DNA of 64,000 nucleotides from positions 290,908,366 through 290,972,365 of the forward strand of contig CM022298.1 of assembly GCA_011799875.1 (NCBI GenBank), read 5' to 3'. Below are positions 45,707 through 56,576 of this stretch, one piece after another; position 1 is the stretch's first letter; each line of letters begins with the position of its first letter. Origin of the DNA: Thinopyrum elongatum (taxonomy: Eukaryota; Streptophyta; Magnoliopsida; Poales; Poaceae). The notes below the pieces were generated by a model that worked only from the letters and a program-made list of their open reading frames with translations, was not told the origin of the DNA and did not search any database. Position numbers and translations under genes: made by a program.

Positions 45707-48700
45707 TCATGTCGATGGAGGAGCGCCAGCATTGTTGGGGTCGACTGTTGAGGTAGGGCCTGCCGCAGTGTCGTTCAAGTCTTCAGCTTCATCTGTCTCG
45801 CGCGATGAAGAATATGAACTGGCAACAAGCTGAGGAACTTTGACTTTCTTGAATTTCTTTGAAGGTGGCTGGGACCAGTCAAAGTCCTGTTGGAAGCCCA
45901 TCTCCTTGAGTTCTTCTGCACTATGAAGATTAGACAGAATCGCCCAAGTGCGGTCAAAGACTTCATGCAAGTAGTAGTGATTCTTCTTCACAGTATTTTG
46001 AGTGACTGTCATGTTCTGAAGAATTGCACCAAACTGACGCTTGACCCACTTGTGATTTCGATCAACTTTCTGATGAAGACTAAGGAGAAGTTCACGATCA
46101 GTCATCACACGCGGAGCTGTGGCTTGAGGATGATGTTCTGAAGCTTTGGCGGCAGAATCTTGAGTTGCAGAGTCATCATTGGTGGAATAGGAAGTAGCTT
46201 TGCGAAACTGTCCATCCAATGGGCGAGTACCTTCATCAATAACAGCAGCTTTGCCCTTCTTGTCAGCTGAGGAAATAGTCCGTTTGAGGACTTCAATAGG
46301 GGGCAAATAGCTGAGATGATTTTGAAAGTCAGGCATGTAATGAATTGAAGACCTTGATCTGATGAATCTCATGATCCAGGGAGCATAAGGCTTCAACTCA
46401 AAAGGTGATAGTGCAGCATTGGCCAAAGTCCTCATGAAGAAATCATGGTAGTTGATAGGAATACCGTGAATGATATTGAACAGCAGATTCTTCATAATGC
46501 CAACAACTTCTTCATCATCAGAGTTGTGGCCCTTGATTGGACTGAGGGTTTTGGTCAATATGCGATAGACTGTCCTTGGCACATAGAGCAATTCCTTGAC
46601 GAGGAATTTGGTCCTTGGAGCTTGGCCTGGCTTCAAAGGCATCATCAGCACTTGCATCAGATGATCAGACAGTTCAGGTTCAACATAGAGAAGCCTAGCA
46701 CCTTCAGTGGGAGGACTGACTGGGACGGCATGAAGCAATTCAGAGGCCGGTGCTTTGAAATGAGTATTATCGGTCATCCAGTCCAATACCCATGAATTGA
46801 CATCATCAACATTTCCAGTAATGTGCAGCGTGGCGAAGAATTGAAGAATGAGTTCTTCATTCCAATCGCAGATGTCGGTGCAGAAATGGAGTAACCCAGT
46901 GTCATGAAGAACACTGAGGACTGGTGTGAAGCAGGGCAGCGATTCCATATCTACATGAGGAATTTGCTCATGTTCAAAGATCTTATCCTTATCAACCAAC
47001 AATGAGGAGTAGAAGTTCATCTGGCTTGCAGTCCAGAAACGCTTGCGACGAAGACGAGCAGAGTCATAGGGATTGTAGTCAGTGAAGAATATGTGCTCTT
47101 TGAAGAAATCCTCAGCATTAAACTTCTGCTTCTTGGAGTGAGGGTTCTGTGGCTTGGGCTGAAGATTAACAGTTGAAGAATTTACAGCCTCTTGAGGTGT
47201 AGCCACTGGAGCCACTGGCTGAGGAATTTCAGCAGCAGCCTTGGCCTTCATTTCTTCAGACATATGTACATCAGCGCTAGTGACTGGAACTTCTTCAGGT
47301 ATAGAGTGAAGTGAAGCTTGACGTTCATCAGAGCCCGTATGAATTTCTTCAGTTTGCACAGGAGACTGAGGAACATGATGTAGAGGGGTTGTCAGAGGTG
47401 AATTGGGGTGATGACTTTCCCAAAAGTCATCATTCAGAATAGGTGTTGTAGACCCAATATCCACATCCTCATCTTCTTCAGTTCCTTCGACGCCTGCCTC
47501 TTCAGCTGTGAACTGAGGCATGGGCGATGATACCAGTGGGGTTGAAGGGAAAGTATCCACTTCAATTTCTTCATCCATCTGCTCTGTCGAAGCAACAGAA
47601 GGAATTTCTTCATCAGATTTACTTGGAATTTCATATTCCTCACCAAAGGGAATGATCTCCTTTGATGGCATGCTTGATATTGGAATAGCATCAATTGGGT
47701 TTTCAGATGAACTCCTCAAAGTCTTCAATTTATTGGGGGTTGAAGACTCTGAAGATGCAGATGCTTTCCTTTTCTTCACAGCTGCTCGCTCCACAGCCTT
47801 GGTTTTCTTCGCTTCTGATGCAGAAGGAAGGTTGATGCTTGTCATCGGTGCAGGAGGAGCAGAGGAAATTGGTTGAATTTCTTCAGGCACAACTGATGCA
47901 GTTGCCCTGGCTTGTTCAGATTCCTCAGGCACAGTAGCAGATGCTTCAACTGGCCTGGATTGCTCTTCAGGTGCAATATTGGAGGTTGCCCTGACATTTT
48001 CTTCAGAGACTGGAATTTCTTCATCAGCTCTGGCGCTTTCATTTTCTTCAGCAGACTGAACAGATGTTCCAGTCTGAGGAAATTTGGGTGGCGATGAAGC
48101 TCCAACACTTGGAGTAAATCCTTTTGCCATTCTGACGAATCTGACTTTGGCACCTAGCCAATCTGCATGGAATGCATGAAATTCATCACTGAGTGCTTTG
48201 ATCTCAGCCTGCATAGTCACAAGTTCTTCAGGAGACATTTTCACAACATTGTTCTTCAGAAAACGCTCCTTCTTGTACTGAGCCTTCTTCACCTGCCTGG
48301 CCTTTTCAAATTTCCATTTTTCTTCATTTATGAAGGCCGTCAACATGTGACTTTGACCAGGAGTGAGGTTTAATTCAGGCAAAGGTGTGTTAGGGTTCTT
48401 GTGCCATAGATCAATAAAATCAAGGATCTTCCTTGGATCCAGCATGAGGGGCACAGCACTGCCTTTGGCTCTAGCGGCCCTTTGTTGTCGATCTCTGATG
48501 AGCTCAGCTAATTCTTCATCATCTGCTTCGTCTTCGCTTGACGGAACCTGAAAGGCGACTTGCTTCTTGTGAGGACTTGGCCTTGTGCCTCGTCCAGCAG
48601 TGGCCTTTTTCTTCAGCAAGGTCGGAGTTGTTGAAGACTGAGGTGGAGCTGAAGAACTTGCAGAGACTCCTGAAGCAATTGAGATTCCAGTAGTCCTTTG

Positions 48701-49432
48701 GCATGTGGCAAGATGCACAGGTGTTGAGGACTTTGCAGGAGCAGCTGAGGATTTTGCAACCGAGGGAGTTTGAGCTGCTTTTGAGGAATTTGCTTGAGGA
48801 ACAGGCCGTGAGGGCTTTGAAGAGCTTGGCCGTGAGGGCATTGCAGCTGAGGAACTTGTCTTGACAGCTGATTTCTTCAGCATAGCCTTCTTAGGCTTGA
48901 TAGCAGAGGCCTCAGCGGCGGCAGCAACAGAATCTTCATTGAATTTCTTTACTGCCTCTTTAGCCACTTTGGCCAGCTTGGCTTGACGCTTAGCCCACTC
49001 CTGAGGAAATTCCTCACCTCTTCTGATGCTAGTGGAATCAGCTTCTTGGCCAGGAGCCAATGGAGGTCTTGGACATGGAGGGTTAACAGCAAATTTCTTC
49101 ATGTACTTGGGAGTGACATAGCGATATTCCCTCCATTCTCTTGCCCATCTCCTCTCAATCTTCTGAATGCGCACTTTGCGCTGATTTTTGTTCTCCTTGC
49201 CATGAGTTGCTTCATCAGGAGTACAATATTCATCATAGATGTCATCAGGGATCTCAAAAGCAGTATTTGTTTCTGGCCTCTTTCCTCCCTTCTGAGGTCT
49301 TTTACCATCAGCCATTTTCTTCACTTGAGGGTTTTGAACAATCGAATTTTCTGATGAGGTGTGCAATTTTTCTTCAAGGAACGCTGCAAATGAGTTAAGT
49401 TGATGAGAACCTAGAGATTCAGCAGCGGACAT
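45707..49432 (-). CDS. Additional ORF (env-position) of the SIRE-like Copia, 1241 residues
   Basis: This uninterrupted frame sits downstream of pol, where SIRE-lineage elements carry an extra or env-like ORF. I place the start at the ATG 49432-49430, because a good splice acceptor (ttctgttcacag) ends eight bases before the codon; the open frame extends to 49735 but that part looks like intron. Residues 1-760 are low-complexity, rich in Ala, Ser, Pro, Lys and Glu, with many repeated VPEE and SSAP-like units. A Lys-rich basic segment (KPKKAMLKKSAVK) could be nuclear-targeting. Residues about 790-1100 look folded, with FFKEHIFFTDYNPYDSARLR and VNSWVLDWMTDNTHFKAPAS. A short possible coiled coil follows. 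I see no convincing membrane span, so an envelope role is not supported. The domain is not one I can name. The frame is intact, while gag and protease of the same copy are not. Confidence 0.8.
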   Translation of the reverse strand: MSAAESLGSHQLNSFAAFLEEKLHTSSENSIVQNPQVKKMADGKRPQKGGKRPETNTAFEIPDDIYDEYCTPDEATHGKENKNQRKVRIQKIERRWAREWREYRYVTPKYMKKFAVNPPCPRPPLAPGQEADSTSIRRGEEFPQEWAKRQAKLAKVAKEAVKKFNEDSVAAAAEASAIKPKKAMLKKSAVKTSSSAAMPSRPSSSKPSRPVPQANSSKAAQTPSVAKSSAAPAKSSTPVHLATCQRTTGISIASGVSASSSAPPQSSTTPTLLKKKATAGRGTRPSPHKKQVAFQVPSSEDEADDEELAELIRDRQQRAARAKGSAVPLMLDPRKILDFIDLWHKNPNTPLPELNLTPGQSHMLTAFINEEKWKFEKARQVKKAQYKKERFLKNNVVKMSPEELVTMQAEIKALSDEFHAFHADWLGAKVRFVRMAKGFTPSVGASSPPKFPQTGTSVQSAEENESARADEEIPVSEENVRATSNIAPEEQSRPVEASATVPEESEQARATASVVPEEIQPISSAPPAPMTSINLPSASEAKKTKAVERAAVKKRKASASSESSTPNKLKTLRSSSENPIDAIPISSMPSKEIIPFGEEYEIPSKSDEEIPSVASTEQMDEEIEVDTFPSTPLVSSPMPQFTAEEAGVEGTEEDEDVDIGSTTPILNDDFWESHHPNSPLTTPLHHVPQSPVQTEEIHTGSDERQASLHSIPEEVPVTSADVHMSEEMKAKAAAEIPQPVAPVATPQEAVNSSTVNLQPKPQNPHSKKQKFNAEDFFKEHIFFTDYNPYDSARLRRKRFWTASQMNFYSSLLVDKDKIFEHEQIPHVDMESLPCFTPVLSVLHDTGLLHFCTDICDWNEELILQFFATLHITGNVDDVNSWVLDWMTDNTHFKAPASELLHAVPVSPPTEGARLLYVEPELSDHLMQVLMMPLKPGQAPRTKFLVKELLYVPRTVYRILTKTLSPIKGHNSDDEEVVGIMKNLLFNIIHGIPINYHDFFMRTLANAALSPFELKPYAPWIMRFIRSRSSIHYMPDFQNHLSYLPPIEVLKRTISSADKKGKAAVIDEGTRPLDGQFRKATSYSTNDDSATQDSAAKASEHHPQATAPRVMTDRELLLSLHQKVDRNHKWVKRQFGAILQNMTVTQNTVKKNHYYLHEVFDRTWAILSNLHSAEELKEMGFQQDFDWSQPPSKKFKKVKVPQLVASSYSSSRETDEAEDLNDTAAGPTSTVDPNNAGAPPST

Positions 49433-49438
49433 GTGTAC

Positions 49439-49761
49439 CTGTGAACAGAATATAGGTGCGAAGAGTTTTGGAGAGGTCATATGCGTTCTCAGAAGATTTT
49501 CAAAAGTATCAAGTTTGAGGAAGATGACCAGGGGTGTCTTGAGAAATTTCACTAAGCATTTTTGACTTAGGTTCCAGAGTTGTGTAGATTGAAAATCCAC
49601 ACAATTGAGGAATCTTGAAGAAAAACGTTGCTTAGAGAAACTGATCAAGGACAGAAGCAAGTTGGTGTTCAAGAACATGAAAGTTGAAGAATAAACACCT
49701 TTTGAAGATTTTGTGGAAATCATCAGAATCAACAAGGGCAGTAAAAATAAATTTTATTTAC
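49439..49761 (-). other. Predicted leader intron of the additional ORF
   Basis: The donor is caagg followed by gtaaat (GT at 49761-49760) at the edge between a GC-rich leader and AT-rich sequence. The acceptor is ttctgttcacag with AG at 49440-49439, next to gtacacATG. The 323-bp segment is AT-rich. The frame is open across it from a TTG at 49735, which would add a misleading hydrophobic N-terminus. Confidence 0.6.
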
Positions 49762-50030
49762 CCTTGATGAAGAACACGATGAACTGAGAGTGGCAGTGGA
49801 GATGTTCGTCCGTTCAGATCTTCCACGCCCTAACTTGGCGATGGAAAACAACTACGGCGGCGGCGGAGTGAGGATTTCCGTGGCCGGCGTGAGTACGACG
49901 GCGACGAGGTCGAGGCAGTGAAGCTCTTCCTCACCGGCGACGATGGAGTGTAGCGGCGGCGCTAGGTCTGAGAGCTCGAGCGAGGGAGTAAGATCGAGCG
50001 GGGTAAATGAGCTCTGAGGAGGGTGAGGGG

Positions 50031-50038
50031 TATTTATA
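50031..50038 (-). promoter_or_regulatory. Internal TATA box before the additional ORF
   Basis: The minus strand reads gctataaataccc, a consensus plant TATA (TATAAATA), about 270 bp upstream of the predicted intron donor. It is followed by a CT- and GC-rich stretch that looks like a plant 5' UTR exon (about 50000-49762) and by no gag or pol sequence. The next 700 bp upstream (50039-50758) hold no open frame of note and could contain regulatory sequence. Confidence 0.6.
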
Positions 50039-50758
50039 GCAGAGGTGAAAAACCGCTCGTTCGAAGAAAATGGACAAACGTGCCCCTGACCCTTCTCATC
50101 CTAGCGACATGTGTCACCCATGAACTGTGAAGTGGAGATCATGTTAGATCGAGGGTGAATAGATAAATCTTATCGAGGGATAAGGAACGGTTTGAACGGC
50201 AAAAGCCAAAAATTCAGATAAGAATATTTTAATGTTTCGTTCGCAAATTCTTCAGCTGTCAAGGACACAGTGAAGACTTTGAACGGGTTTCAAATAGAAC
50301 GCACATGAAGAATTTGTGAACGGACTGGATTGAGTTTAGCATTGAGGGGGAACGGGTCCGATCACATTCACTTAGAAGAAACACAACTTGAAGAATTAGC
50401 AATAAGTGAATGCTGTAGAGGACAGAAAACTCAAATATATATATATAGTCAATGAAGAACATAGACGGAAAGAGTGAAGATTTTGCAAAGTTGAAGAATT
50501 TGAAAATTTGAAGAATTTGCACAATGATGAAAAACTCAAATTTAGAAGATTTTCAACTTTTTGTGGTGGCGTGACCCACCGTGTAAGAATGATGATTTCA
50601 GACACCGCGTACAATTGTTGTAGGGCTCTGAGAATCAAATTCTTCATTAATTTCATCACACTTAGAGGGTTAGTCTTCATTGATTGAAGAAAAACGTTTC
50701 TTCGTGTGTTGCACATCTAAGTCATCAATTTGCATAAGTGTTAGGATGTGTGTCCTTT
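50039..50758 (-). other. Spacer between pol and the internal promoter
   Basis: No supported gene is present. The spacer is AT-rich on its pol side, with repeated gaagaatttg units at 50485-50520 on the plus strand and a tatatata run near 50437-50446. It could be the 3' UTR of gag-pol plus the upstream region of the internal promoter. Confidence 0.55.
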
Positions 50759-53570
50759 TCAAAGGACATTCGAAGATTCTAAGATATTTAGCTCACACCG
50801 CAACTTGGTAAATCTCTTCTCATCCAAGGGCTTTGTGAAGATATCCGCTAGCTGTTCTTCAGACTTCACGGGATCAATAGAGATGTCACCCTTCAACACA
50901 AGATCTCGAAGAAAATGATGACGAATCTCGATGTGCTTTGTCTTTGAGTGCTGAACTGGGTTATGAGCAATTTTGATGGCACTCTCGTTGTCGCAGTAGA
51001 GTGGCACATTCTTCACATTGATGCCGTAGTCCTTGAGGGTTTGCTTCATCCATAGCAATTGAGCACAACAAGAACCAGCAGCAATATACTCAGCTTGAGC
51101 AGTAGAGAGTGATACGCAGTTCTGCTTCTTTGAGGACCAACATACTAAGGATCGTCCGAGGAAATGGCATGTGCCTGAAGTTGACTTGCGGTCCACACGA
51201 TCACCGGCATAGTCAGAGTCAGAATATCCAATGAGATCAAAAACCGAGCCCTTGGGATACCATAATCCAAGTGTTGGAGTGTGAGCTAGATATCGAAGAA
51301 TATGTTTCACAGCCTTATAGTGTGATTCCTTCGGTGTAGCTTGAAAACGGGCACACATGCAAACACTAAGCATAATATCCGGCCTAGATGCACATAGGTA
51401 CAATAAAGAGCCAATCATGGAGCGGTATACCTTTTGATCGAAGTCTATTCCATTTTCATCAGTGCATAGATGGCCATTTGTGGGCATAGGGATTTTGACG
51501 CCTCTGCATTCTTGCATACCGAATTTTCTCAGAACGTCCTTGAGGTATTTCTCTTGAGAAATGAAAATGCCATTTTGTTGTTGACGAATTTGAAGACCTA
51601 AGAAGAATTTCAATTCTCCCATCATGGACATTTGATATTCCTCACTCATCATGTAAGCAAATTCGTCACTGTAATGTTGGTTAGTACAGCCAAAGATAAT
51701 ATCATCAACATATATTTGGCACACGAATAATTCATCATCATAGGTTTTGGTTAAAAGAGTTGGGTCGAGTGAACCGAGTTTGAAGCCTTTCTTCATGAGG
51801 AATTCCTTCAGAGTATCATACCACGCCCGAGGGGCCTGCTTGAGGCCATAGAGGGCCTTATTGAGTCTGAAGACTTTGTCAGGATGTTTAGGGTCTTCAA
51901 AACCTGGGGGTTGAGCAACATATACTTCTTCCTCAAGCTTACCATTGAGGAATGCACTTTTCACATCCATTTGATATAAGATGATATTATGATGGTTAGC
52001 ATAAGCAAGCAATATGCGAATAGCCTCAAGTCTAGCAACAGGTGCAAAAGTCTCATCGAAATCAATTCCTTCAACCTGTGTGTAGCCTTGAGCTACAAGA
52101 CGAGCCTTGTTCCTCACCACTAGGCCATTTTCATCTTGCTTGTTGCGGTAGATCCATTTGGTACCGATGATATTGTGCTTGCATGGGTCCGGTCGCTTGA
52201 CAAGCTCCCACACATTGTTCAGCTTGAATTGATGTAATTCCTCTTGCATTGCTTGAATCCATTCAGGCTCTAGAAATGCCTCATCAACTTTGGTGGGCTC
52301 TGTGATAGAGACGAAAGCAAAATGCCCACAAAAGTTAGATAAATGTGAAGCTTTTGAGCGAGTCAGAGGACCTGGTGCGTTGATGTCATTGATGATTCTC
52401 TCAATCTGTACTTCATTTGCAACGCGGGGATGAGCAGGTTGACGACTTTGATTTGGCTCAGCATTTTCTTCAGAGCCATTTTCTTCAGATGCGCCAGCAT
52501 GCTGTTCTTCATGTTCTGGAATGATTTCTTCAGCAGATTCTTCGGTAGGAATGACATCCTCAGTAGCTTTGAACTTGATGGTTTCCTCAGGCGTCTTTTC
52601 ATCTAGCACAGGAGGTAGGTGCTCTCTTTGCGAGCCGTTAGTTTCATCGAACCGCACATCTACAGTTTCAACAACCTTGTTGTGATAGGCATTGAAGACC
52701 CTGTAGGTGTGCGAGTCCTTTCCGTAACCAAGCATAAAACCTTCATGTGCTTTCGGTGCAAATTTAGAATTGTGATGTGGATCTCTAATCCAGCATTTAG
52801 CACCGAAGACTTTGAAATAACTCACATTGGGTTTCTTGTCAGTGAGGAGTTCATATGAGGTCTTCTTGAAGAATTTGTGAAGATATACCCTGTTGATGAT
52901 GTGGCATGCAGTATGAATTGCCTCAGGCCAGAAGTGACGAGGTGTCTTGTATTCATCAAGCATGGTGCAAGCCATCTCAACAAGAGTCCTGTTCTTGCGC
53001 TCCACAACGCCATTCTGCTGAGGAGTGTATGGGGCAGATAGCTCATGAGTAATACCAAGTTCATCGAGATAGTCATCAAGACCAGTATTCTTGAACTCAG
53101 TCCCATTGTCACTACGTATATGCTTGATCTTCACGCCGAAATTCGTCGAAGCCCTTGAGGAAAATCGTCTGAAGACTTCCTGCACTTCAGTCTTGTAAGT
53201 AATGACATGCACCCATGTGTAACGAGAATAGTCATCAACAATGACAAAGCCATATAGAGATGCTGCATTTGTTAGTGTGGCATAATGAGTAGGGCCAAAG
53301 AGATCCATATGAAGCAATTCAAAAGGACGAGAAGTAGTCATGATAGTCTTCGAGGGGTGCTTGGCTCTGGTCATCTTTCCAGCCTCACAAGCCCCACAAA
53401 GATGATCTTTGAGGAATTTGACACCCTCGATGCCAATGACGTGCTTTTTCTTCACGAGCGTGTGTAAGTTCCTCATGCCAGCATGACCCAGTCGTCGATG
53501 CCATAGCCAGCCTTCTGAAGCTTTAGCAAGTAGACAAGTGGCAGGCTGTGGTCCTTGCTTTTGCCTTTGT
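50759..53570 (-). CDS. pol: SIRE-like integrase, RT and RNase H
   Basis: From the first ATG at 53476 the frame is 905 codons with no stop to 50759; upstream of that ATG coding similarity runs on in phase with WHRRLGHAG up to about 53560. The pre-integrase zinc region is CGACEAGKM. Integrase has Asp about 58, Asp about 123 (SDNGTEF) and Glu about 159 ([10 protein letters not shown]). RT includes [31 protein letters not shown] and YVDD near 589-592; RNase H has [20 protein letters not shown] and the closing [13 protein letters not shown]. All catalytic residues I checked are present. The protease part in front is damaged, so this enzyme block lacks its own upstream processing domain in this copy. 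Confidence 0.92.
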
Positions 53571-53697
53571 CAGCATAGGTGGTATGCTTCAAGTGTGATG
53601 GAGATAAAGGAGTGTTCATCAGTAAGCTCTTGTCACCGGTCATGTGATTTGTACATCCACTATCGAGGACCCACTCAGTAGCTTTGGGTAAATCATC
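53551..53697 (-). pseudogene. SIRE-like protease, internal deletion
   Basis: The frame starting at 53697 reads DDLPKATEWVLDSGCTNHMT, holding the catalytic Asp-Ser-Gly. After ADKGKSK it jumps directly to the end of the pre-integrase linker ([13 protein letters not shown] in another phase). Compared with the protease region of SIRE elements I know, roughly 60-70 residues are gone, including the flap and the ILG-type second half. The junction is near 53551-53565 and changes the reading phase. The protease should be inactive. Confidence 0.75.
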
Positions 53698-53936
53698 CTG
53701 CAGATGAATTAGTGCATCTTACGAACTCATATACTTCAGAGTGAAGAATATGACATCAAATTCATCAGACATATTTCATCAATTAAAGCAACATATGTAT
53801 ATATAGCAATGTGAGGACGTGAGAAATGAATAAATCATTTCTTCATGATTAGCTTGCGTCCTTTCAAGCATTTCAGGTCTCCAGCAAATTCTTCAGACGA
53901 TTTAGTTCGTCTGGAGACCTGACCCTGCATAAGAGA
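53698..53936 (-). other. Linker between gag stop and protease
   Basis: These 239 bp contain several stops in all frames. An acceptor-like ttcatctgcag ends at 53698, directly before the first protease codons. This could be an intron end, but I find no convincing donor upstream of the gag stop. Confidence 0.4.
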
Positions 53937-56494
53937 TTAGTTCCTTTTCTTCACCACCCACATCTGGAGGGGTGGCAAAGAGTTCATCATTCTGCGAGCT
54001 CCATAAGAGAAAGGTGGCATAGACGCCAGACCACTTCGTTTCACATAAGAGGGGTTAGGGTAAGCATATGAATAAGCAGAGAAATTCTTCGAGGACTTAT
54101 GAACATAATGATTTGAAGAATAATGCATATATTCATAGCCCTTAGGCTTTCCCTGCGAAACAGAAGTGTTAGCACGATGATGTTCATGTGAGGACTTGGA
54201 TCCATGTGAGAAATTTGATCCATAAGAGGACTTGGATCCATATGAAGACTTTGGTTCATATGAAGAATTTGATCTGGGGTTCTTATTCTTCACAGGTGGT
54301 GTCATGAGGACATTCACCTGAAGACTTTCAAGGCACTTTTTGGGAACCCAGATTTTCTTCATAGGGGGACCATTCCTGCAGTTAGATCCAACATATCTAG
54401 CAAATACCTCACCATTCTGATTTTTGAACAGTTTATAGTTGGAGTCAAATGACTCATCAGATGAATATGAGGATTCACAAGTAAAGCCAGATAAAGTGGA
54501 TGGATCTACGGGAGGTCCCTTCGCAGCAACCCATGAGGTTTTGGGATACTGCTCCGGTTTCCAGTAGGTTCCATCAGCATTGAGTTTCCTCTCAAAGGCA
54601 ATACCCTCTTTCCTAGGGTTCCTGTTCAAGATCTGCTTTTTGAGCACATCACAAAGAGTCTGATGCCCTTTGAGGCTTTTGTACATGCCTGTCACATACA
54701 ATTCCTTCAACCCTGCATTTTCGTCAGTGATACTAGTGGTATCCTCAGATGAGGAATTTGTGACCACAGGATAGTTGAAGAATTTGCAGCAATGGAAGCA
54801 TTTGAACATTCAGGTGAAGAATTAGCAGTTTCACGTTCAATGCATTTCAAGCATGGTGGAATAAATTCTTCCTGAGCGGAACTGATCTGTTGAGCAAGCA
54901 AAGAATCATTTTCCTTCTGAAGATCTTCATGACTCACCCTTAGCTTCTCAAGATCTTGCTTTCTTTGAAGAAATTCATAAGAAAGCTTCTCATGATCGGC
55001 TAGGAGAGTTTCATGACGACCTTGAAGGTTGTCAAACTTAGACTGTAGTTGCTGAAGATTATCAGTCAGTGTTTGAGTTCGATCCATTTCCTCACCTAAC
55101 AGATCATTGCTTTTGTCTAGCATATTTTGAACCTTTTCCAAAGCCTTTTGTTGTTTAACAGCAATAGTAGCAAGTTTGGAATAGCTGGGTTTGAGGTTAT
55201 CATCAGATTCATCCTCACTTGATTCAGAGGAGGGATATTTGAGTACCTTGGCACCTTTTGCCATGAAGCAATAGGTGGGAGCATAGTCATCATTGCCGTC
55301 ATCAGCAGTGTTGGGGAAGCCATTTTCCTCAGTGTTGAAGATGGACTTGCTAACATAAGCAGTAGCGAGGGCTAGGCTCGCCACACCAGAGTCTGACTCC
55401 TCAGATGCCTCCTCTTCCTCATGTTCCTCAGATTTAGCTTCAGAGTCCATTTCCTTGCCAATGAATGCCCGAGCTTTCTTGGAGCTGCTCTTCTTGTGAG
55501 ATGAAGACTTTGAAGATCTTGACGATGAGGACTTTGAAGATTTCTTCTTCCTCTTAGAGTCATCTGAACTATCATCCTTGTATTTCTTCTTCTTTGATTC
55601 CTTCTCCCACTGAGGACAATCAGTAATGTAGTGACCAGGTTTCTTGCATTTATGGCAAGTTCTCTTCTTGTAATCACGGGATGAGGAATCTGATTTCATG
55701 TCATCACCTCTTGAGGATTTTCCAAATCGGCCACGTCTAGAGAACTTCTGGAATTTCCTCACGAGCATTGCTAGCTCCTGACTCAGTTCTTCAGGATCAC
55801 CAAGGCTGCTACCAGAATCTTCATCTTCAGATTCAGAGACTGCCTTGGCTTTCAGTGCACGAGATCTACCATAGCTCGGTCCGTAGAGATCTCTCTTCTC
55901 AGCTAGTTGGAATTCATGAGTATTTAGCCTCTCGAGGATATCAGCAAGATCAAGTGACTTGTAGTCTCCACGTTCTTGAATCATCAGTGCCAGTGTATCG
56001 AATGAAGAATCGAGTGACCTCAGCAATTTCTTCACCACCTCATGGTCGGTGATGTCAGTGGCACCCAGTGCTTGAAGCTCGTTTGAAATGTCAGTGAGGC
56101 GATCAAAGGTTTGCTGAACATTTTCGTTGTCGAGTCTTTTGAAGCGGTTGAAGAGATTGCGAAGAACATCAACTCGAGAGTCACGTTGAGTTGAGACTCC
56201 TTCGTTGACCTTGGACAGCCTATCCCAGATAAGCTTAGCTGTCTCCAAAGCACTCACTCTGCCATACTGCCCTTTGCTCAGATGGCCACATATGATATTC
56301 TTCGCTTGAGAGTCGAGTTGCTTGAATCTCTTCACATCAGCAGCGTTTACGGAAGGAGTGACAGAGGGAACACCCTTTTCCACAACATACCAGAGGTCGT
56401 TGTCAATTGCCTCAAGATGCATGCGCACCTTGTTCTTCCAGTAGGGGTAGTCCGTCCCATCGAAGGTAGGACACCCAGCTGAGACCTTGATCAT
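53937..56494 (-). pseudogene. gag: SIRE-like gag, one frameshift
   Basis: An ATG at 56494 opens CPTFDGTDYPYWKNKVRMHL, the typical Copia gag N-terminus, then a UBN2-like region (DRLSKVNEGVSTQRDSRVDV). A zinc knuckle CHKCKKPGHYITDC lies near residue 280, followed by Ser/Lys-rich and Asp/Glu-rich linkers and a coiled-coil stretch around residues 440-560 with many Leu heptads. Near 54760-54800 the readable frame changes by one phase; the second frame continues to a TAA at 53937-53939. Its tail contains Tyr/Ser/Gly repeats (YGSKSSYGS) and ends LQMWVVKKRN. Total length of about 850 codons fits the long gag of this lineage. Confidence 0.88.
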
Positions 56495-56562
56495 GCCTGC
56501 AGTCGACCTAACTAAAACTCCAGGTGGTTAAACCAAAATCACACAGAACAAGGGAGTACCGA

Positions 56563-56574
56563 GCTCTGATACCA
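56563..56574 (-). other. Primer-binding site of the SIRE-like element
   Basis: TGGTATCAGAGC on the minus strand is a perfect iMet-tRNA site two bases after the 5' LTR. Confidence 0.95.
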
Positions 56575-56576
56575 AT

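Noticed and set aside
45707..49735. Calling the large ORF an envelope protein
   Set aside because: No convincing membrane span, signal peptide or fusion-peptide region is visible once the probable intron part is set aside; position alone is not enough.
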